Part shown: positions 16,459 to 25,653 of the stretch, piece after piece
Numbering within the stretch: the first letter of the stretch is position 1
Layout of the letters: every line of letters starts with the position of its first letter
Assembly (NCBI GenBank): GCA_030524745.1
Contig: JAUNGC010000007.1
Coordinates: 62,001-126,000 of the forward strand
Direction of reading: 5' to 3'
Source of the DNA: Eubacteriales bacterium
GTDB taxonomy: Bacteria > Bacillota > Clostridia > Lachnospirales > Lachnospiraceae
Length of the DNA stretch: 64,000 nucleotides
Program-made: the position numbers and the translations under genes
The notes under the pieces: model-generated
The model's database searches: none
Told to the model about the DNA's origin: nothing
What the model saw: the letters and a program-made list of their open reading frames with translations, nothing else

Positions 16459-17573
16459 GAGCGATCGGTATTATTTTAGCAGGCGGTAACAACCGCAGAA
16501 TGAAAGAATTGTCTCAGAAGCGCGCGATTGGCGCCATGCCGATAGCGGGCAGCTACAGAAGTATCGATTTTGCCTTAAGCAATATGAGCAATTCTCATAT
16601 CCAGAAGGTGGGAGTGCTGACACAGTATAATGCCAGAAGTCTTAACGAGCATTTGAGTTCTTCCAAGTGGTGGGATTTCGGGCGCAAACAGGGCGGCTTA
16701 TTTGTATTTACCCCTGCGGTGACCGCAGAAAACAGTTCCTGGTACAGGGGAACGGCAGATGCCATTTATCAGAATCTGTCTTTCTTAAAGAACAGCCATG
16801 AACCCTACGTCGTGATTTCTTCCGGCGACTGTATTTATAAAATGGATTACAATAAGGTGCTGGAATATCACATTGAACGCAAAGCGGACGTAACCGTCGT
16901 CTGCAAGGACATGCCCGCCGGCACCAATGTGGAGAGATACGGCACGCTGAAAATGAATGAAGAAAGCCGCGTGGAAGAGTTTGAAGAGAAACCGGTCGTG
17001 GCGAGGTCCAGCACGATTTCCTGCGGTATCTATGTCATCAGAAGGCGTCTGCTGATCGAAATGATCGAACGCTGTGCGATGGAAGACCGGTATGATTTTG
17101 TAAAGGATATTCTGATCCGCTACAAGAATCAGAAAAGGATTTTCGGTTATAAGATTAAAGAATACTGGAGAAATATTGCGACTGTGGAAGATTATTTTGC
17201 AACGAATATGGATTTCTTAAAGCCGGAAATCCGCAATTACTTTTTCCGTCAGTATCCCGATATTTATTCCAAGGTAGACGACCTTCCGCCGGCCAAATAT
17301 AATGTTGGCGCCAAAGTGTCAAACAGCCTGATTTCCAGCGGTTGTATCGTAAACGGCACTGTGGAGGATTCCGTCATTTTCAAGAAGTCCTTTATTGGGA
17401 ATAATTGTTACATCAAGAATTCCATCATCCTGAATGATGTGTATATTGGCGACAACACTCACATTGAGAACTGTATTGTAGAGAGCCGCGATACGATTCG
17501 TGCGAATTCCTTCTATAAAGGGGAGGACGGAATAAAAATCGTGATTGAAAAGAACGAGCGGTATGTTCTGTAG
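16455..17573 (+). CDS. glgD: GlgD, regulatory subunit of glucose-1-phosphate adenylyltransferase
   Basis: This 372-residue GlgC paralogue starts with [17 protein letters not shown]. The conserved lysine-containing sequence of GlgC is replaced here by [20 protein letters not shown]. GlgD in Firmicutes is poorly active alone but raises the activity of GlgC. The sequence keeps the sugar-binding region [12 protein letters not shown] and a short C-terminal beta-helix. It starts with GTG at 16455, inside the last codons of glgC, so the two are translationally coupled. No other glycogen gene is in the window. Confidence 0.93.
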   Translation: MRAIGIILAGGNNRRMKELSQKRAIGAMPIAGSYRSIDFALSNMSNSHIQKVGVLTQYNARSLNEHLSSSKWWDFGRKQGGLFVFTPAVTAENSSWYRGTADAIYQNLSFLKNSHEPYVVISSGDCIYKMDYNKVLEYHIERKADVTVVCKDMPAGTNVERYGTLKMNEESRVEEFEEKPVVARSSTISCGIYVIRRRLLIEMIERCAMEDRYDFVKDILIRYKNQKRIFGYKIKEYWRNIATVEDYFATNMDFLKPEIRNYFFRQYPDIYSKVDDLPPAKYNVGAKVSNSLISSGCIVNGTVEDSVIFKKSFIGNNCYIKNSIILNDVYIGDNTHIENCIVESRDTIRANSFYKGEDGIKIVIEKNERYVL

Positions 17574-17599
17574 AGAAAACGGCAAGGGGGAACGTTTGG

Positions 17600-17869
17600 A
17601 TGAAAATCACCGATGTGCGTGTGCGGAAAATTTCCAAAGAAGGAAAAATGAAGGCGATTGTGTCCATTACGATAGATGATGAGTTTGTCGTACATGACAT
17701 TAAAGTCATCGAAGGAGAAAAGGGACTGTTTATCGCTATGCCCAGTAAAAAGGCGAACGATGGGGAGTTCAGGGACGTTGCGCATCCGATCAGCCAGTCC
17801 ACGAGAGAAAACATTCAGCAAATGATTCTGGATGCTTATGCAAAAGCGCTGGAAGCGCCTGCTTTGTAA
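17600..17869 (+). CDS. spoVG: SpoVG, sporulation and regulatory RNA/DNA-binding protein
   Basis: This 89-residue protein matches the SpoVG family end to end: [40 protein letters not shown] and [15 protein letters not shown]. SpoVG acts in sporulation and cell-wall regulation and binds nucleic acid in several Firmicutes. AAGGGGGAACG precedes the ATG. It follows glgD by 26 bp and may be read from the same promoter, then stops at a strong terminator. Its presence supports a spore-forming host. Confidence 0.95.
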   Translation: MKITDVRVRKISKEGKMKAIVSITIDDEFVVHDIKVIEGEKGLFIAMPSKKANDGEFRDVAHPISQSTRENIQQMILDAYAKALEAPAL

Positions 17870-17892
17870 ACAAAATGAGTGTGCGGAATACG

Positions 17893-17934
17893 AACCGCCG
17901 CCGTATGGCCTGTGCCGTGCGGCGGCGGTTTTGC
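17893..17934 (+). terminator. spoVG terminator
   Basis: AACCGCCGCCG pairs with CGGCGGCGGTT (17893-17930) followed by TTTG. It ends about 20 bp before hairpin copy 2. Confidence 0.7.
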
Positions 17935-17949
17935 GCGCGGGGGGATGAA

Positions 17950-18272
17950 CGCCGCTGCCGTCCCCTTCTGCCCGCCGCCCAGCGGTTTCGCTTCCGGGGG
18001 CACAGGTATTTTTGCCATACCGATATCCAAAACGGGAAATTCTGCCCAAAACTCCTCTCCGCTCCAAACTGCCGTCCGGCACGCAAACTCGCCGTAGTCC
18101 ATGACTCTGTGCGAGCCATGGACTACGGCTCAAACAATGCGCGCCATACGGCAGGAACGGATCGAAGCTTTGGAGAATTTCTCCGTTTTGAATATAAGGT
18201 ATGGAAAAAATACCTGTGCCCCCGGAAGCGAAACCGCTGGGCGGCGGGCGAAAGGGAACGACAGCGGCGGCG
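17950..18272 (+). repeat. long imperfect hairpin element, copy 2
   Basis: This 323-bp near-palindrome is in the same orientation as the other copies. Outer arms start CGCCGCTGCCGT and end at GCGGCGGCG. The core begins CACAGGTATTTTTGCCAT (18001-18018) and ends ATGGAAAAAATACCTGTG (18201-18218). The tip loop is GCAAACTCG (18083-18091) opposite GCTCAAACAATGC (18128-18140). The apical stem CCGTAGTCCATG / CATGGACTACGG is unrelated to that of copy 1 but sits in the same place. It fills most of the spoVG to polyphosphate-polymerase gap. No gene is supported inside it. Confidence 0.85.
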
Positions 18273-18320
18273 CCAGGTCTCTTATAAAAGCCGTTTATCC
18301 CGCGACCCGCGCGAAATTGC

Positions 18321-18349
18321 TTGCTTAGCGGAAACATGTGTGCTAACAT
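18321..18349 (+). promoter_or_regulatory. promoter of the VTC-domain gene
   Basis: TTGCTT (18321-18326) and TAACAT (18344-18349) are 17 bp apart, just after hairpin copy 2 and 38 bp before the start codon. Confidence 0.55.
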
Positions 18350-18386
18350 GAAAAACAGGCATATGAAAGAAGAGAGGAGGACGCGG

Positions 18387-19088
18387 ATGAGAGAAGAAGG
18401 CGGCATGTGGCGGCATGAGTTGAAATTTGTGTGTGACGCGCCGCAGATGAGAATTGTGGAAAGCAGGATAAAGCCGCTTTTGAAACAGGATCCGCACGCC
18501 GGAAGGGATGGCAGATATACTGTCCGAAGCGTGTATTTTGATGATGAATGGGATACCTGTTACCGGGAAAATGAGGAGGGGACGGATCCGAGAGAAAAGT
18601 TCCGGATTCGGATTTATGACGGAAGCGCGGATCGAATCACGCTGGAATTGAAGCAAAAGCTGAGAGGGATGACAAGAAAGCTGTCCTGCCCGATCACCAG
18701 GGCGCAGTGCGAAGCCGCTTTGCGCGGAGAAGTTTTGCAAAATAAGGGGGATATGCCGCAGCTTCTGCAAAAATTTGCGCTGCAGCAAAGGGAGAGACTG
18801 CTTACGGCAAAGGTTATCGTGGAGTACGATCGTGTGCCGTATGTTTTCCGATTGGGAAATGTGAGAATTACGCTGGATGAGAATATCCGGTCCTCTTCGC
18901 AGACGGCGCGTTTTCTGGAACAGGATTTTTTGCGCAGGCCGGTGATGCCGGTCGGAAATCACGTGCTGGAAGTGAAATATGACGAATTCCTTCCGGACCC
19001 GATCCGGCAGGTGCTGCAGCTTGACACGCTTCGCAGAACCTCTTTTTCGAAATACTATTTATGCAGATACTTTGGAACAATGTATTAA
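18387..19088 (+). CDS. VTC domain polyphosphate polymerase-like protein
   Basis: This 233-residue protein belongs to the VTC-domain group, named after the yeast polyphosphate polymerase, which has a tunnel-shaped triphosphate-binding fold. Visible signatures are RHELKFVCD near the start, VRSVYFDDEWDTCY, KFRIRIYDG and ITLELKQKLRGMTRKLSC, with many basic and acidic residues lining the fold. HVLEVKYDEFLPD closes it. ATG at 18387 is chosen because AGGAGG (18375-18380) lies 6 nt upstream; in-frame ATGs upstream lack such a site. The DUF4956 gene follows, a pairing common in bacteria. Polyphosphate synthesis is a likely but unproven activity. Confidence 0.88.
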   Translation: MREEGGMWRHELKFVCDAPQMRIVESRIKPLLKQDPHAGRDGRYTVRSVYFDDEWDTCYRENEEGTDPREKFRIRIYDGSADRITLELKQKLRGMTRKLSCPITRAQCEAALRGEVLQNKGDMPQLLQKFALQQRERLLTAKVIVEYDRVPYVFRLGNVRITLDENIRSSSQTARFLEQDFLRRPVMPVGNHVLEVKYDEFLPDPIRQVLQLDTLRRTSFSKYYLCRYFGTMY

Positions 19089-19112
19089 GTTTATTCATAG
19101 GAGATTATAAGG

Positions 19113-19787
19113 ATGGGTTTTAGCGATATTTTCAAGAAGTCGTTTATCAATGGTTTTTATAATGTGGATATCGATCTGCCGACGATTTTGCTGAGTCTGG
19201 CGGTGGTGTGTCTGATCGCACTGTATATTTTCTTCGCGTACAGGCTTCTGACAAGAAGGACCTTTTATAATAAGAATTTCGGCATTGCGCTGGCGGCGCT
19301 GGCGATCATTACGGCGGCGATTATTCTGACGATCCAGTCGAGCATCGTGATTTCTCTGGGTATGGTCGGCGCCCTTTCCATCGTTCGTTTCCGTACGGCG
19401 ATCAAGGAGCCGATGGATCTGGTCTTTTTGTTCTGGGCGATCAGCGCGGGAATTATCTGCGGAGCGGGACTGTATTCCTTGGCGATCATTACCTCTTTGG
19501 TGATTACAATAGCGATTTTTGTACTGGATCTGATTCCGGTCACGAAAGCGCCCATGCTTCTGATTGTGAATACCCGTGATTTGGACGGTGAGGATGCGCT
19601 TCTTGCGGTTGTGGATAAATACAGCAAATATGCGAAAGTAAAGTCCCGGATCATGGCGGCGGGACAGCTTGACATGGTTATTGAGGTACGCGTCAGTAAG
19701 GAAAGCGAACTTGTGAAGGAAGTGAGCGCGCTGAAAGGAATGGACAGCGTTTCTCTGCTTTCTCATGATGGGGAAACGACGTATTAA
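19113..19787 (+). CDS. DUF4956 domain-containing membrane protein
   Basis: This 224-residue protein has about four membrane helices in residues 25-150. The conserved stretch ISLGMVGALSIVRFRTAIKE is the hallmark of DUF4956, followed by LVFLFWAISAGIICGAG. The cytoplasmic C-terminal part is an alpha/beta domain, about residues 155-224. DUF4956 genes commonly sit beside VTC-domain genes, as here with 24 bp between them. That suggests a membrane partner in polyphosphate or related metabolism. AGGAGATTATAAGG precedes the ATG. The function has not been shown. Confidence 0.88.
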   Translation: MGFSDIFKKSFINGFYNVDIDLPTILLSLAVVCLIALYIFFAYRLLTRRTFYNKNFGIALAALAIITAAIILTIQSSIVISLGMVGALSIVRFRTAIKEPMDLVFLFWAISAGIICGAGLYSLAIITSLVITIAIFVLDLIPVTKAPMLLIVNTRDLDGEDALLAVVDKYSKYAKVKSRIMAAGQLDMVIEVRVSKESELVKEVSALKGMDSVSLLSHDGETTY

Positions 19788-19804
19788 GAAGGCAGGTTTT
19801 GGGT

Positions 19805-20383
19805 GTGTATGTAATAGCAGGATTGGGAAATCCGAAAAAGGAATATGAAAATACCAGGCATAATATCGGTTTTGCCGTCATAGATATGTTAGCGGACAGG
19901 CACGGGATCCGCATGAATGAGGCGAAGCACAAGGGGCTGATCGGGAAAGGCTTTATCAACGGGGAAAAGGTGATTCTGGTGAAGCCGCTGACCTTCATGA
20001 ACCTGAGCGGGGAATGTATCCGGGAGGTTGTGGACTATTACAAGGTGGATGCGAAGGAAAATCTCATCGTGCTGCATGATGATATCAGTCTGGAGCCGGG
20101 CGTTGTGCGCATCCGCAAAAAGGGAAGCGCGGGCGGCCATAACGGGTTGAAAAATATTATTCTGCATCTGGGACACGATCAGTTTCAGCGGGTGAAGATC
20201 GGCGTGGGGGAGAAACCGGAAGGCTACGATCTTGCCGATTATGTGCTGGGGCATTTTTCAAAGCAGGAAAAAGAACTGATGAACCAGGTGGCAGAGGAAG
20301 TCTGCGATGCGGTGGAAGTGATGATGAAGGACGGTCCCGATGCGGCCATGAACCGGTTTAACAGCAAATCAAAGCGAGGTTAA
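19805..20383 (+). CDS. pth: peptidyl-tRNA hydrolase
   Basis: Pth frees tRNA from peptidyl-tRNA that drops off the ribosome. The 192-residue protein has the family start VIAGLGNPKKEYENTRHN with the catalytic His, LVKPLTFMNLSGE, and VLHDDISLEPGVVRIRKKGS with the conserved Asp. GTG at 19805 gives the family N-terminus (M-Y-V-I-A-G-L-G-N-P) with GGCAGG 8 nt upstream; a TTG at 19799 is the alternative. The gene ends 1 bp before mfd, so the two are coupled. The pth-mfd order is also found in Bacillus. Confidence 0.95.
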   Translation: MYVIAGLGNPKKEYENTRHNIGFAVIDMLADRHGIRMNEAKHKGLIGKGFINGEKVILVKPLTFMNLSGECIREVVDYYKVDAKENLIVLHDDISLEPGVVRIRKKGSAGGHNGLKNIILHLGHDQFQRVKIGVGEKPEGYDLADYVLGHFSKQEKELMNQVAEEVCDAVEVMMKDGPDAAMNRFNSKSKRG

Positions 20384-20384
20384 C

Positions 20385-23300
20385 ATGAAAGTTTTAACGG
20401 CTCCCCTTGAGGAGCTGGCGGAATTTGAGGAAGGAAAAAGGCTTCTGGAAAAGGAAGGCGCGGCGGTCGGTTTTGCCGGGCTGTACGATTCCCAGAAGCT
20501 TCATATGATTTATGGGCTCAGCGATGGTTTTTGTCAGAAAATCATCGTTACTTTCAGCGACAAAAAAGCGAGGGAAATCAGTGAGGAATACCGCTTTTAT
20601 GACCGCGGCACATATCTGTATCCGGCAAAGGATTTGATCTTTTACCAGGCGGATGTGGCCGGCGGGGAACTGACGCGGGAACGGATGCGGGTGCTGCGCG
20701 TTTTACTGGAAAAAAAGCCCGCGACGATTGTCACCACCTTTGCCGCCCTGATGATGCCGCAGGTGCCGCTTTCGGAGATCGAAAAGCGGGTCCTTTCTTT
20801 TGACAAACTGTCCTCGATAGACGAGACAGAACTTTCCCGCAAGCTGGTGGAAATGGGATATGAAAAAAGCTGGCAGGTGGAAGTGCCGGGACAGTTTTCC
20901 ATCCGGGGCGGTATCATTGACATTTTTGACATGACGGAAGAAAATCCCTATCGGATCGAACTGTGGGGGGACAGCGTGGATTCCATCCGCAGTTTTGATG
21001 TGCTTTCCCAGCGCTCGGTGGAAAACTTAAGCAGCGTGCGCATTTATCCCGCTACGGAATTGATGCTGTCGGAGGGCCGCAGGCACGACGGTTTTTTGAA
21101 AATAGAAAAAGAGACGAAGGCGTTTGCCAAAAAGATGCGGGAAGAAGGAAAAGCGGAAGAAGCGCATCGGATTGAAGCGCAGATCCGGGAGTTAAAAGAG
21201 TCTGCGCAGGAGTTCGCCGGTGTGGTCAATCTGGAAAGCTTTGTGCATTACTTTTATCCGGAGACGGAATCCTTTTTACAGTTTTTTGATCCTGCGGCTG
21301 CGGTGGTTTTTCTGGATGAACCCCAGCGCCTTTCGGAAAATGCGGATGCGCTGGAAGCAGAGTTTCGGGAGAGCATGGTGAATCGTCTGGAAAAGGGATA
21401 TATTCTGCCCGGGCAGGCGGATCTTTTATGTGCGCAAAAGCAGGTATCCGCTTACCTGACCCGTTACAGAGCAGTAGGGCTTTCAGCGATCGACGCCAGA
21501 AACGCGCTTTTTCGGGCAGAACGGAAATTTGAGATTACGGTCCGCAGCATCGCTTCTTATAATAACAGCTTTGAGGCCCTGCTGAAGGATTTGAAGCGGT
21601 ATAAAAAAACGGGCAGCAGAGTGCTGCTGTTATGTGCTTCCAGAACGCGGGCGAAGCGCCTGGCGATGGATCTGCGGGAGCAGGAACTGACGGCATTTTA
21701 CAGCGAGGATCCCGACCGGGTTGTGCAGCCCGGCGAGGTGGAACTGTTTTACGGACATGTGGCAAAGGGCTTTGAATATCCGCTTTTGAAGTTTGCCGTC
21801 ATTTCAGAGGGCGATATTTTCGGCGCGGAAAAAAAGAAAAAGCGGAAGAAGAGACAATATGAAGGCACGAAGATCCGGGATTTTGCGGAACTGAAGGTCG
21901 GCGATTACGTGGTGCATGAAACCCATGGGCTGGGCGTTTATCAGGGCATTGAGAAGGTGCAGATGGAAGGCACCATAAAGGATTACATGAAAATTTCCTA
22001 CCGTGACGGCGGGAATCTGTATGTGCTGGCAACCGGGCTGGACGTGATTCAGAAATATGCCTCCGCAGACGCCGCGAAGAAGCCGAAGCTGAACAAGCTG
22101 GGCACGCAGGAATGGACGAAGACGAAATCCAGAGTCCGGACGGCGGTCGATGAAGTGGCGAAGGACCTGGTGGAACTGTATGCGGTCAGACAGCAGAGCG
22201 AAGGCTATGCTTTCTCGGAAGATACGATCTGGCAGAAGGAATTTGAAGAGGTCTTTCCTTTTGAGGAGACGGAAGACCAGTTGTCTGCCATTGCCGCTAC
22301 GAAGCGGGATATGGAAAGCAAAAAGATTATGGACCGCCTGGTCTGCGGAGATGTGGGATACGGCAAGACGGAAATCGCCATACGGGCTGCGTTCAAAGCG
22401 GTGCAGGACAGCAAGCAGGTTGTTTTTCTGGTACCCACAACGATTCTGGCACAGCAGCATTACAATACGTTTACGCAGCGGATGAAGGACTTTCCGGTGC
22501 GGATCGATCTGATGTCCCGTTTCCGCACGCCGGCCCAGCAGAAAAAAACGATAGAAGATCTCAAAAAAGGCCTGGTGGACATTGTGATCGGTACCCATCG
22601 GGTGCTTTCCTCCGATATCCGGTATAAAGATCTGGGACTACTGATCATCGATGAGGAGCAGCGTTTCGGTGTGACCCATAAGGAAAAAATCAAAAAGATG
22701 AAGGAAAACGTGGATGTTCTGACGCTGACGGCGACGCCGATTCCGCGTACCCTGCACATGTCTTTGGTGGGAATCCGGGACATGAGCGTGCTGGAAGAAG
22801 CGCCGGAGGATCGTCTGCCGATCCAGACCTATGTCATGGAATATAACGATGAGATGGTGCGGGAGGCGATTGTGCGGGAACTTTCCCGCAACGGCCAGGT
22901 CTATTATGTTTATAACCGGGTGAATAACATTGCGGATGTCGCGGCGCAGATCGGAAAGCTGGTGCCGGAAGCATCGGTGGCCTTCGCGCACGGACAGATG
23001 AACGAACGGGAACTGGAACGGATCATGTATGATTTCATCAACGGAGAAATCGATGTGCTGGTGGCGACTACGATCATTGAAACCGGACTGGACATATCCA
23101 ATGTCAATACAATCATCATTCATGATTCCGATCAGATGGGCTTATCCCAACTCTATCAGCTTCGGGGCCGCGTGGGACGATCCAACCGGACGGCATATGC
23201 CTTTCTGATGTATAAACGGGATAAGATGCTAAAGGAAGTGGCGGAAAAGCGTCTGGCTGCGATCCGGGAATTTACGGACCTCGGCAGCGGCTTTAAGATC

Positions 23301-23927
23301 GCCATGAAGGACCTGGAAATCCGGGGAGCGGGAAACCTTTTGGGAGAGCGTCAGCACGGCCATATGGAGGCGGTGGGGTACGACCTGTACTGCAAGATGC
23401 TCAATGAGGCGGTTAAGGGGCTGAAGGGGATACAGACCGTGCCCGACTTCACCACAACGGTGGAACTGGATGTGGACGCTTTTATCCCGCCTTCCTATAT
23501 CGTGAACGAACAACAGAAGCTGGATATTTATAAACGGATCGCGGGCGTGGAAACGGCGGCGGAAAGCGATGAGATGAAAGAAGAACTTTTGGACCGTTTT
23601 GGAGCGGTGCCGAAATCCGTGGACAATCTGCTGCGCATTGCGCTGATGCGGGTGCAGGCGCACCAGCTTTATATCATGGAACTGAAAGGGCGTCCCGGCG
23701 AAATCCGTTTCGTATACCGCCCGGATGCGAAGGTGCACGGAGAGAACATTCCGAAGCTTCTCAACCTTTATGGAGAACGCCTGAAATTTCTTCCCCAGGG
23801 AAATCCGGTTTTCACGTATCGCTATCCGAAGAGCAGCCTGGTGGAACAAAAGGCGGAAGAACTGCTTACATTTTCGGAGAAAGTGCTGAATGATATGAAA
23901 AAATATCTGCGCGACGGCGCGGTATAA
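20385..23927 (+). CDS. mfd: transcription-repair coupling factor
   Basis: Mfd removes RNA polymerase stalled at DNA damage and recruits the UvrABC repair system. The 1,180-residue length fits the family. The N-terminal UvrB-like part is residues 1-400. The RNA polymerase interaction domain begins near 500 (VGDYVVHETHGLGVYQGIEK). The helicase core has Walker A (GDVGYGKTEIA), motif II (IIDEEQRFG), TATPIPRTLHMS and QLRGRVGRS. The C-terminal domain occupies about the last 150 residues. It follows pth by 1 bp. Nothing unusual is seen apart from a basic run KKKKRKKRQ just before the interaction domain. Confidence 0.97.
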   Translation: MKVLTAPLEELAEFEEGKRLLEKEGAAVGFAGLYDSQKLHMIYGLSDGFCQKIIVTFSDKKAREISEEYRFYDRGTYLYPAKDLIFYQADVAGGELTRERMRVLRVLLEKKPATIVTTFAALMMPQVPLSEIEKRVLSFDKLSSIDETELSRKLVEMGYEKSWQVEVPGQFSIRGGIIDIFDMTEENPYRIELWGDSVDSIRSFDVLSQRSVENLSSVRIYPATELMLSEGRRHDGFLKIEKETKAFAKKMREEGKAEEAHRIEAQIRELKESAQEFAGVVNLESFVHYFYPETESFLQFFDPAAAVVFLDEPQRLSENADALEAEFRESMVNRLEKGYILPGQADLLCAQKQVSAYLTRYRAVGLSAIDARNALFRAERKFEITVRSIASYNNSFEALLKDLKRYKKTGSRVLLLCASRTRAKRLAMDLREQELTAFYSEDPDRVVQPGEVELFYGHVAKGFEYPLLKFAVISEGDIFGAEKKKKRKKRQYEGTKIRDFAELKVGDYVVHETHGLGVYQGIEKVQMEGTIKDYMKISYRDGGNLYVLATGLDVIQKYASADAAKKPKLNKLGTQEWTKTKSRVRTAVDEVAKDLVELYAVRQQSEGYAFSEDTIWQKEFEEVFPFEETEDQLSAIAATKRDMESKKIMDRLVCGDVGYGKTEIAIRAAFKAVQDSKQVVFLVPTTILAQQHYNTFTQRMKDFPVRIDLMSRFRTPAQQKKTIEDLKKGLVDIVIGTHRVLSSDIRYKDLGLLIIDEEQRFGVTHKEKIKKMKENVDVLTLTATPIPRTLHMSLVGIRDMSVLEEAPEDRLPIQTYVMEYNDEMVREAIVRELSRNGQVYYVYNRVNNIADVAAQIGKLVPEASVAFAHGQMNERELERIMYDFINGEIDVLVATTIIETGLDISNVNTIIIHDSDQMGLSQLYQLRGRVGRSNRTAYAFLMYKRDKMLKEVAEKRLAAIREFTDLGSGFKIAMKDLEIRGAGNLLGERQHGHMEAVGYDLYCKMLNEAVKGLKGIQTVPDFTTTVELDVDAFIPPSYIVNEQQKLDIYKRIAGVETAAESDEMKEELLDRFGAVPKSVDNLLRIALMRVQAHQLYIMELKGRPGEIRFVYRPDAKVHGENIPKLLNLYGERLKFLPQGNPVFTYRYPKSSLVEQKAEELLTFSEKVLNDMKKYLRDGAV

Positions 23928-23981
23928 AATACAAGGTGTTGCCGTTTGCCGGGCGAGCGGCGGCAATGAGAGGAGAACGAT

Positions 23982-24527
23982 ATGAAAAAAATACTGGTTG
24001 TTGTGGATATGCAGAACGACTTCATCGACGGCGCGCTGGGCACGAAGGAGGCGGAAGCCATTGTGCCTGCCGTGATTGAAAAGATCAAAACCTATGCGCC
24101 GGATTGCATTTATGCCACCCGGGATACGCACGGGGAAAATTATCTGCAGACGCAGGAAGGGAAAAATCTTCCGGTGCCGCATTGCATCAAAGGCACTGAC
24201 GGCTGGGAGGTAAGACCGGAGATTGCGGCGGCAATGCCGCAGGCGGTATATGTGGACAAGCCTTCTTTTGGTTCGCCCGCTCTCGCCCATATGCTTTCCG
24301 CACTGTTTATGAAAGAATGCGAGGGGGATCCGGAGCGGATGGAAATTGAACTGGCGGGGCTTTGCACGGACATCTGTGTGGTCTCCAACGCTCTTTTATT
24401 AAAGGCGGCGATGCCGGAAGTGAAAATCAGCGTGGATGCGGCCTGCTGCGCGGGAGTAACGCCCCAAAGTCACAGCGCGGCGCTGACCACCATGCAGATG
24501 TGCCAGATCGAGGTGAAAAACCAATGA
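23982..24527 (+). CDS. nicotinamidase / isochorismatase-family hydrolase
   Basis: This 181-residue cysteine hydrolase fits nicotinamidase, which turns nicotinamide into nicotinate for NAD salvage. The N-terminal VVVDMQNDFIDGALGT has the catalytic Asp. ATRDTHGENY and PHCIKGTDGWEV are typical of nicotinamidases, and ELAGLCTDICVVSNAL holds the nucleophilic Cys. GAGGAGAACG precedes the ATG. Nicotinate made here could feed PncB, encoded 34 kb away in the window. The gene lies 54 bp after mfd and overlaps lrgA by 4 bp. Another isochorismatase-like substrate cannot be excluded. Confidence 0.85.
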   Translation: MKKILVVVDMQNDFIDGALGTKEAEAIVPAVIEKIKTYAPDCIYATRDTHGENYLQTQEGKNLPVPHCIKGTDGWEVRPEIAAAMPQAVYVDKPSFGSPALAHMLSALFMKECEGDPERMEIELAGLCTDICVVSNALLLKAAMPEVKISVDAACCAGVTPQSHSAALTTMQMCQIEVKNQ

Positions 24528-24910
24528 AAATTATCAAACAGATCGGTATTATATTTTTCATCTGCTGGATTGCGCAGATTCTGGAATCCGTGCTGCCCAT
24601 TGACTTTCCGGCCAGCGTGATCGGTATGGTACTGTTGTTTTTACTGCTGGCAAGCAGAATTCTGAAGGTGGATCATATCCGGGAAAAATCGGATTTTCTG
24701 CTTGCCAATATGGCTTTTTTCTTCATTCCGGCAGGAGTGAGTATCATCAACTATTTTGACGTCTTGCAAAGCTGCGTGCTGCAGTTGATCTTCATTTGCC
24801 TGGCGAGCACGGTCGTCACCTTTGCGGTCACGGCTTATAGCATGAAGCTGGTAATATGGCTGATGGGAAGAAAAAAGAAAGACGTGCATCCGGAAAGGGG
24901 GCGCGCATGA
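24524..24910 (+). CDS. lrgA: CidA/LrgA family holin-like protein
   Basis: This 128-residue protein has four membrane helices and matches the LrgA/CidA group (IGIIFFICWIAQILESVLPI, FPASVIGMVLLFLLLASRIL, LLANMAFFFIPAGVSIINYF). LrgA-type proteins are holin-like and linked to murein hydrolase control or to pyruvate/glycolate transport, depending on species. The ATG at 24524 overlaps the stop of the nicotinamidase gene in ATGA fashion. The next gene, lrgB, starts within its last codons. The family is clear; whether it should be called lrgA or cidA is not. Confidence 0.88.
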   Translation: MKIIKQIGIIFFICWIAQILESVLPIDFPASVIGMVLLFLLLASRILKVDHIREKSDFLLANMAFFFIPAGVSIINYFDVLQSCVLQLIFICLASTVVTFAVTAYSMKLVIWLMGRKKKDVHPERGRA

Positions 24911-25590
24911 TGCAGGAACTGTTTGCTTCACCCTTTTTCGGCATTGCCCTGAGCATTATTGCCTTCTGGATCGGCGTGAAGATTCAGAAGAAGACCGGGC
25001 TTGTGATCTGCAATCCGCTGATTATTGCGATCGTGCTGGTTTCGGCGGTGCTGCTGATTTTCCGGATTCCGTATGATTCCTATAATGAGGGCGGTTCGAT
25101 TATCAATATGTTTTTGGCTCCTGCCACGGCATGTCTGGCGGTTTCCATCTATACGAAAATGGAACTGCTAAAAAAGAACTGGCTTCCCATTGCGGTGGGA
25201 GCGGTATGCGGCTCCCTGGCCTCCATGGGTAGCGTCTATCTGATGTGCAGGATATTTAAACTGGACGAGGCCATGACCGCTTCCCTGATGCCTAAATCCG
25301 TCACGACGCCGATTGCGGTCAGCATCGCGGGCAGCCATGGCGGCATTGTGCCGATCACGGTTGTGGCTGTAATTTTTACCGGAATTCTCGGAAGCATTCT
25401 GGCGCCTGCCCTGATTAAAGTTTTTCGCGTGAATGACGCTATGACCGCGGGCCTTGCCATCGGCGCGTGTTCCCATGCGGTAGGAACGTCCAAAGCGATC
25501 GAACTGGGAGAAACGCAGGGTGCGATGAGCGGCCTCGCAATCGGAATCTGCGGTATTTTGACCGTGTTGTTTTCACTCGTGCTGATGTAG
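24907..25590 (+). CDS. lrgB: LrgB/CidB family membrane protein
   Basis: This 227-residue multi-pass membrane protein matches the LrgB family. Key segments are PFFGIALSIIAFWIGVKIQK, ATACLAVSIYTKMELLK, MPKSVTTPIAVSIAGSHGG, and AIGACSHAVGTSKAIELGET near the end. It forms a pair with lrgA, and the ATG at 24907 overlaps the lrgA stop. The pair is usually regulated by LytSR, but no such genes are in the window. The gene is the last of a run that begins with nicotinamidase. Confidence 0.9.
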   Translation: MMQELFASPFFGIALSIIAFWIGVKIQKKTGLVICNPLIIAIVLVSAVLLIFRIPYDSYNEGGSIINMFLAPATACLAVSIYTKMELLKKNWLPIAVGAVCGSLASMGSVYLMCRIFKLDEAMTASLMPKSVTTPIAVSIAGSHGGIVPITVVAVIFTGILGSILAPALIKVFRVNDAMTAGLAIGACSHAVGTSKAIELGETQGAMSGLAIGICGILTVLFSLVLM

Positions 25591-25607
25591 TTGACAAATG
25601 TAGAGCA

Positions 25608-25650
25608 AAGCGCCCTGCCCCGAAAAGAAGTTTAGCGGAGCAGGGCGCTT
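25608..25650 (+). terminator. possible terminator after lrgB
   Basis: AAGCGCCCTGC pairs perfectly with GCAGGGCGCTT (25608-25618, 25640-25650), followed by AATT rather than a T tract. It lies just before the duplicated Rpn segment. Confidence 0.5.
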
Positions 25651-25653
25651 AAT

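Noticed and set aside
17513-18406. A 297-codon minus-strand frame across spoVG and hairpin copy 2
   Set aside because: It is antisense to spoVG and the end of glgD and depends on the hairpin for its length.
21804-24290. Long minus-strand frames under mfd and the nicotinamidase gene
   Set aside because: They are antisense to well-conserved genes and show no family features or ribosome binding sites.
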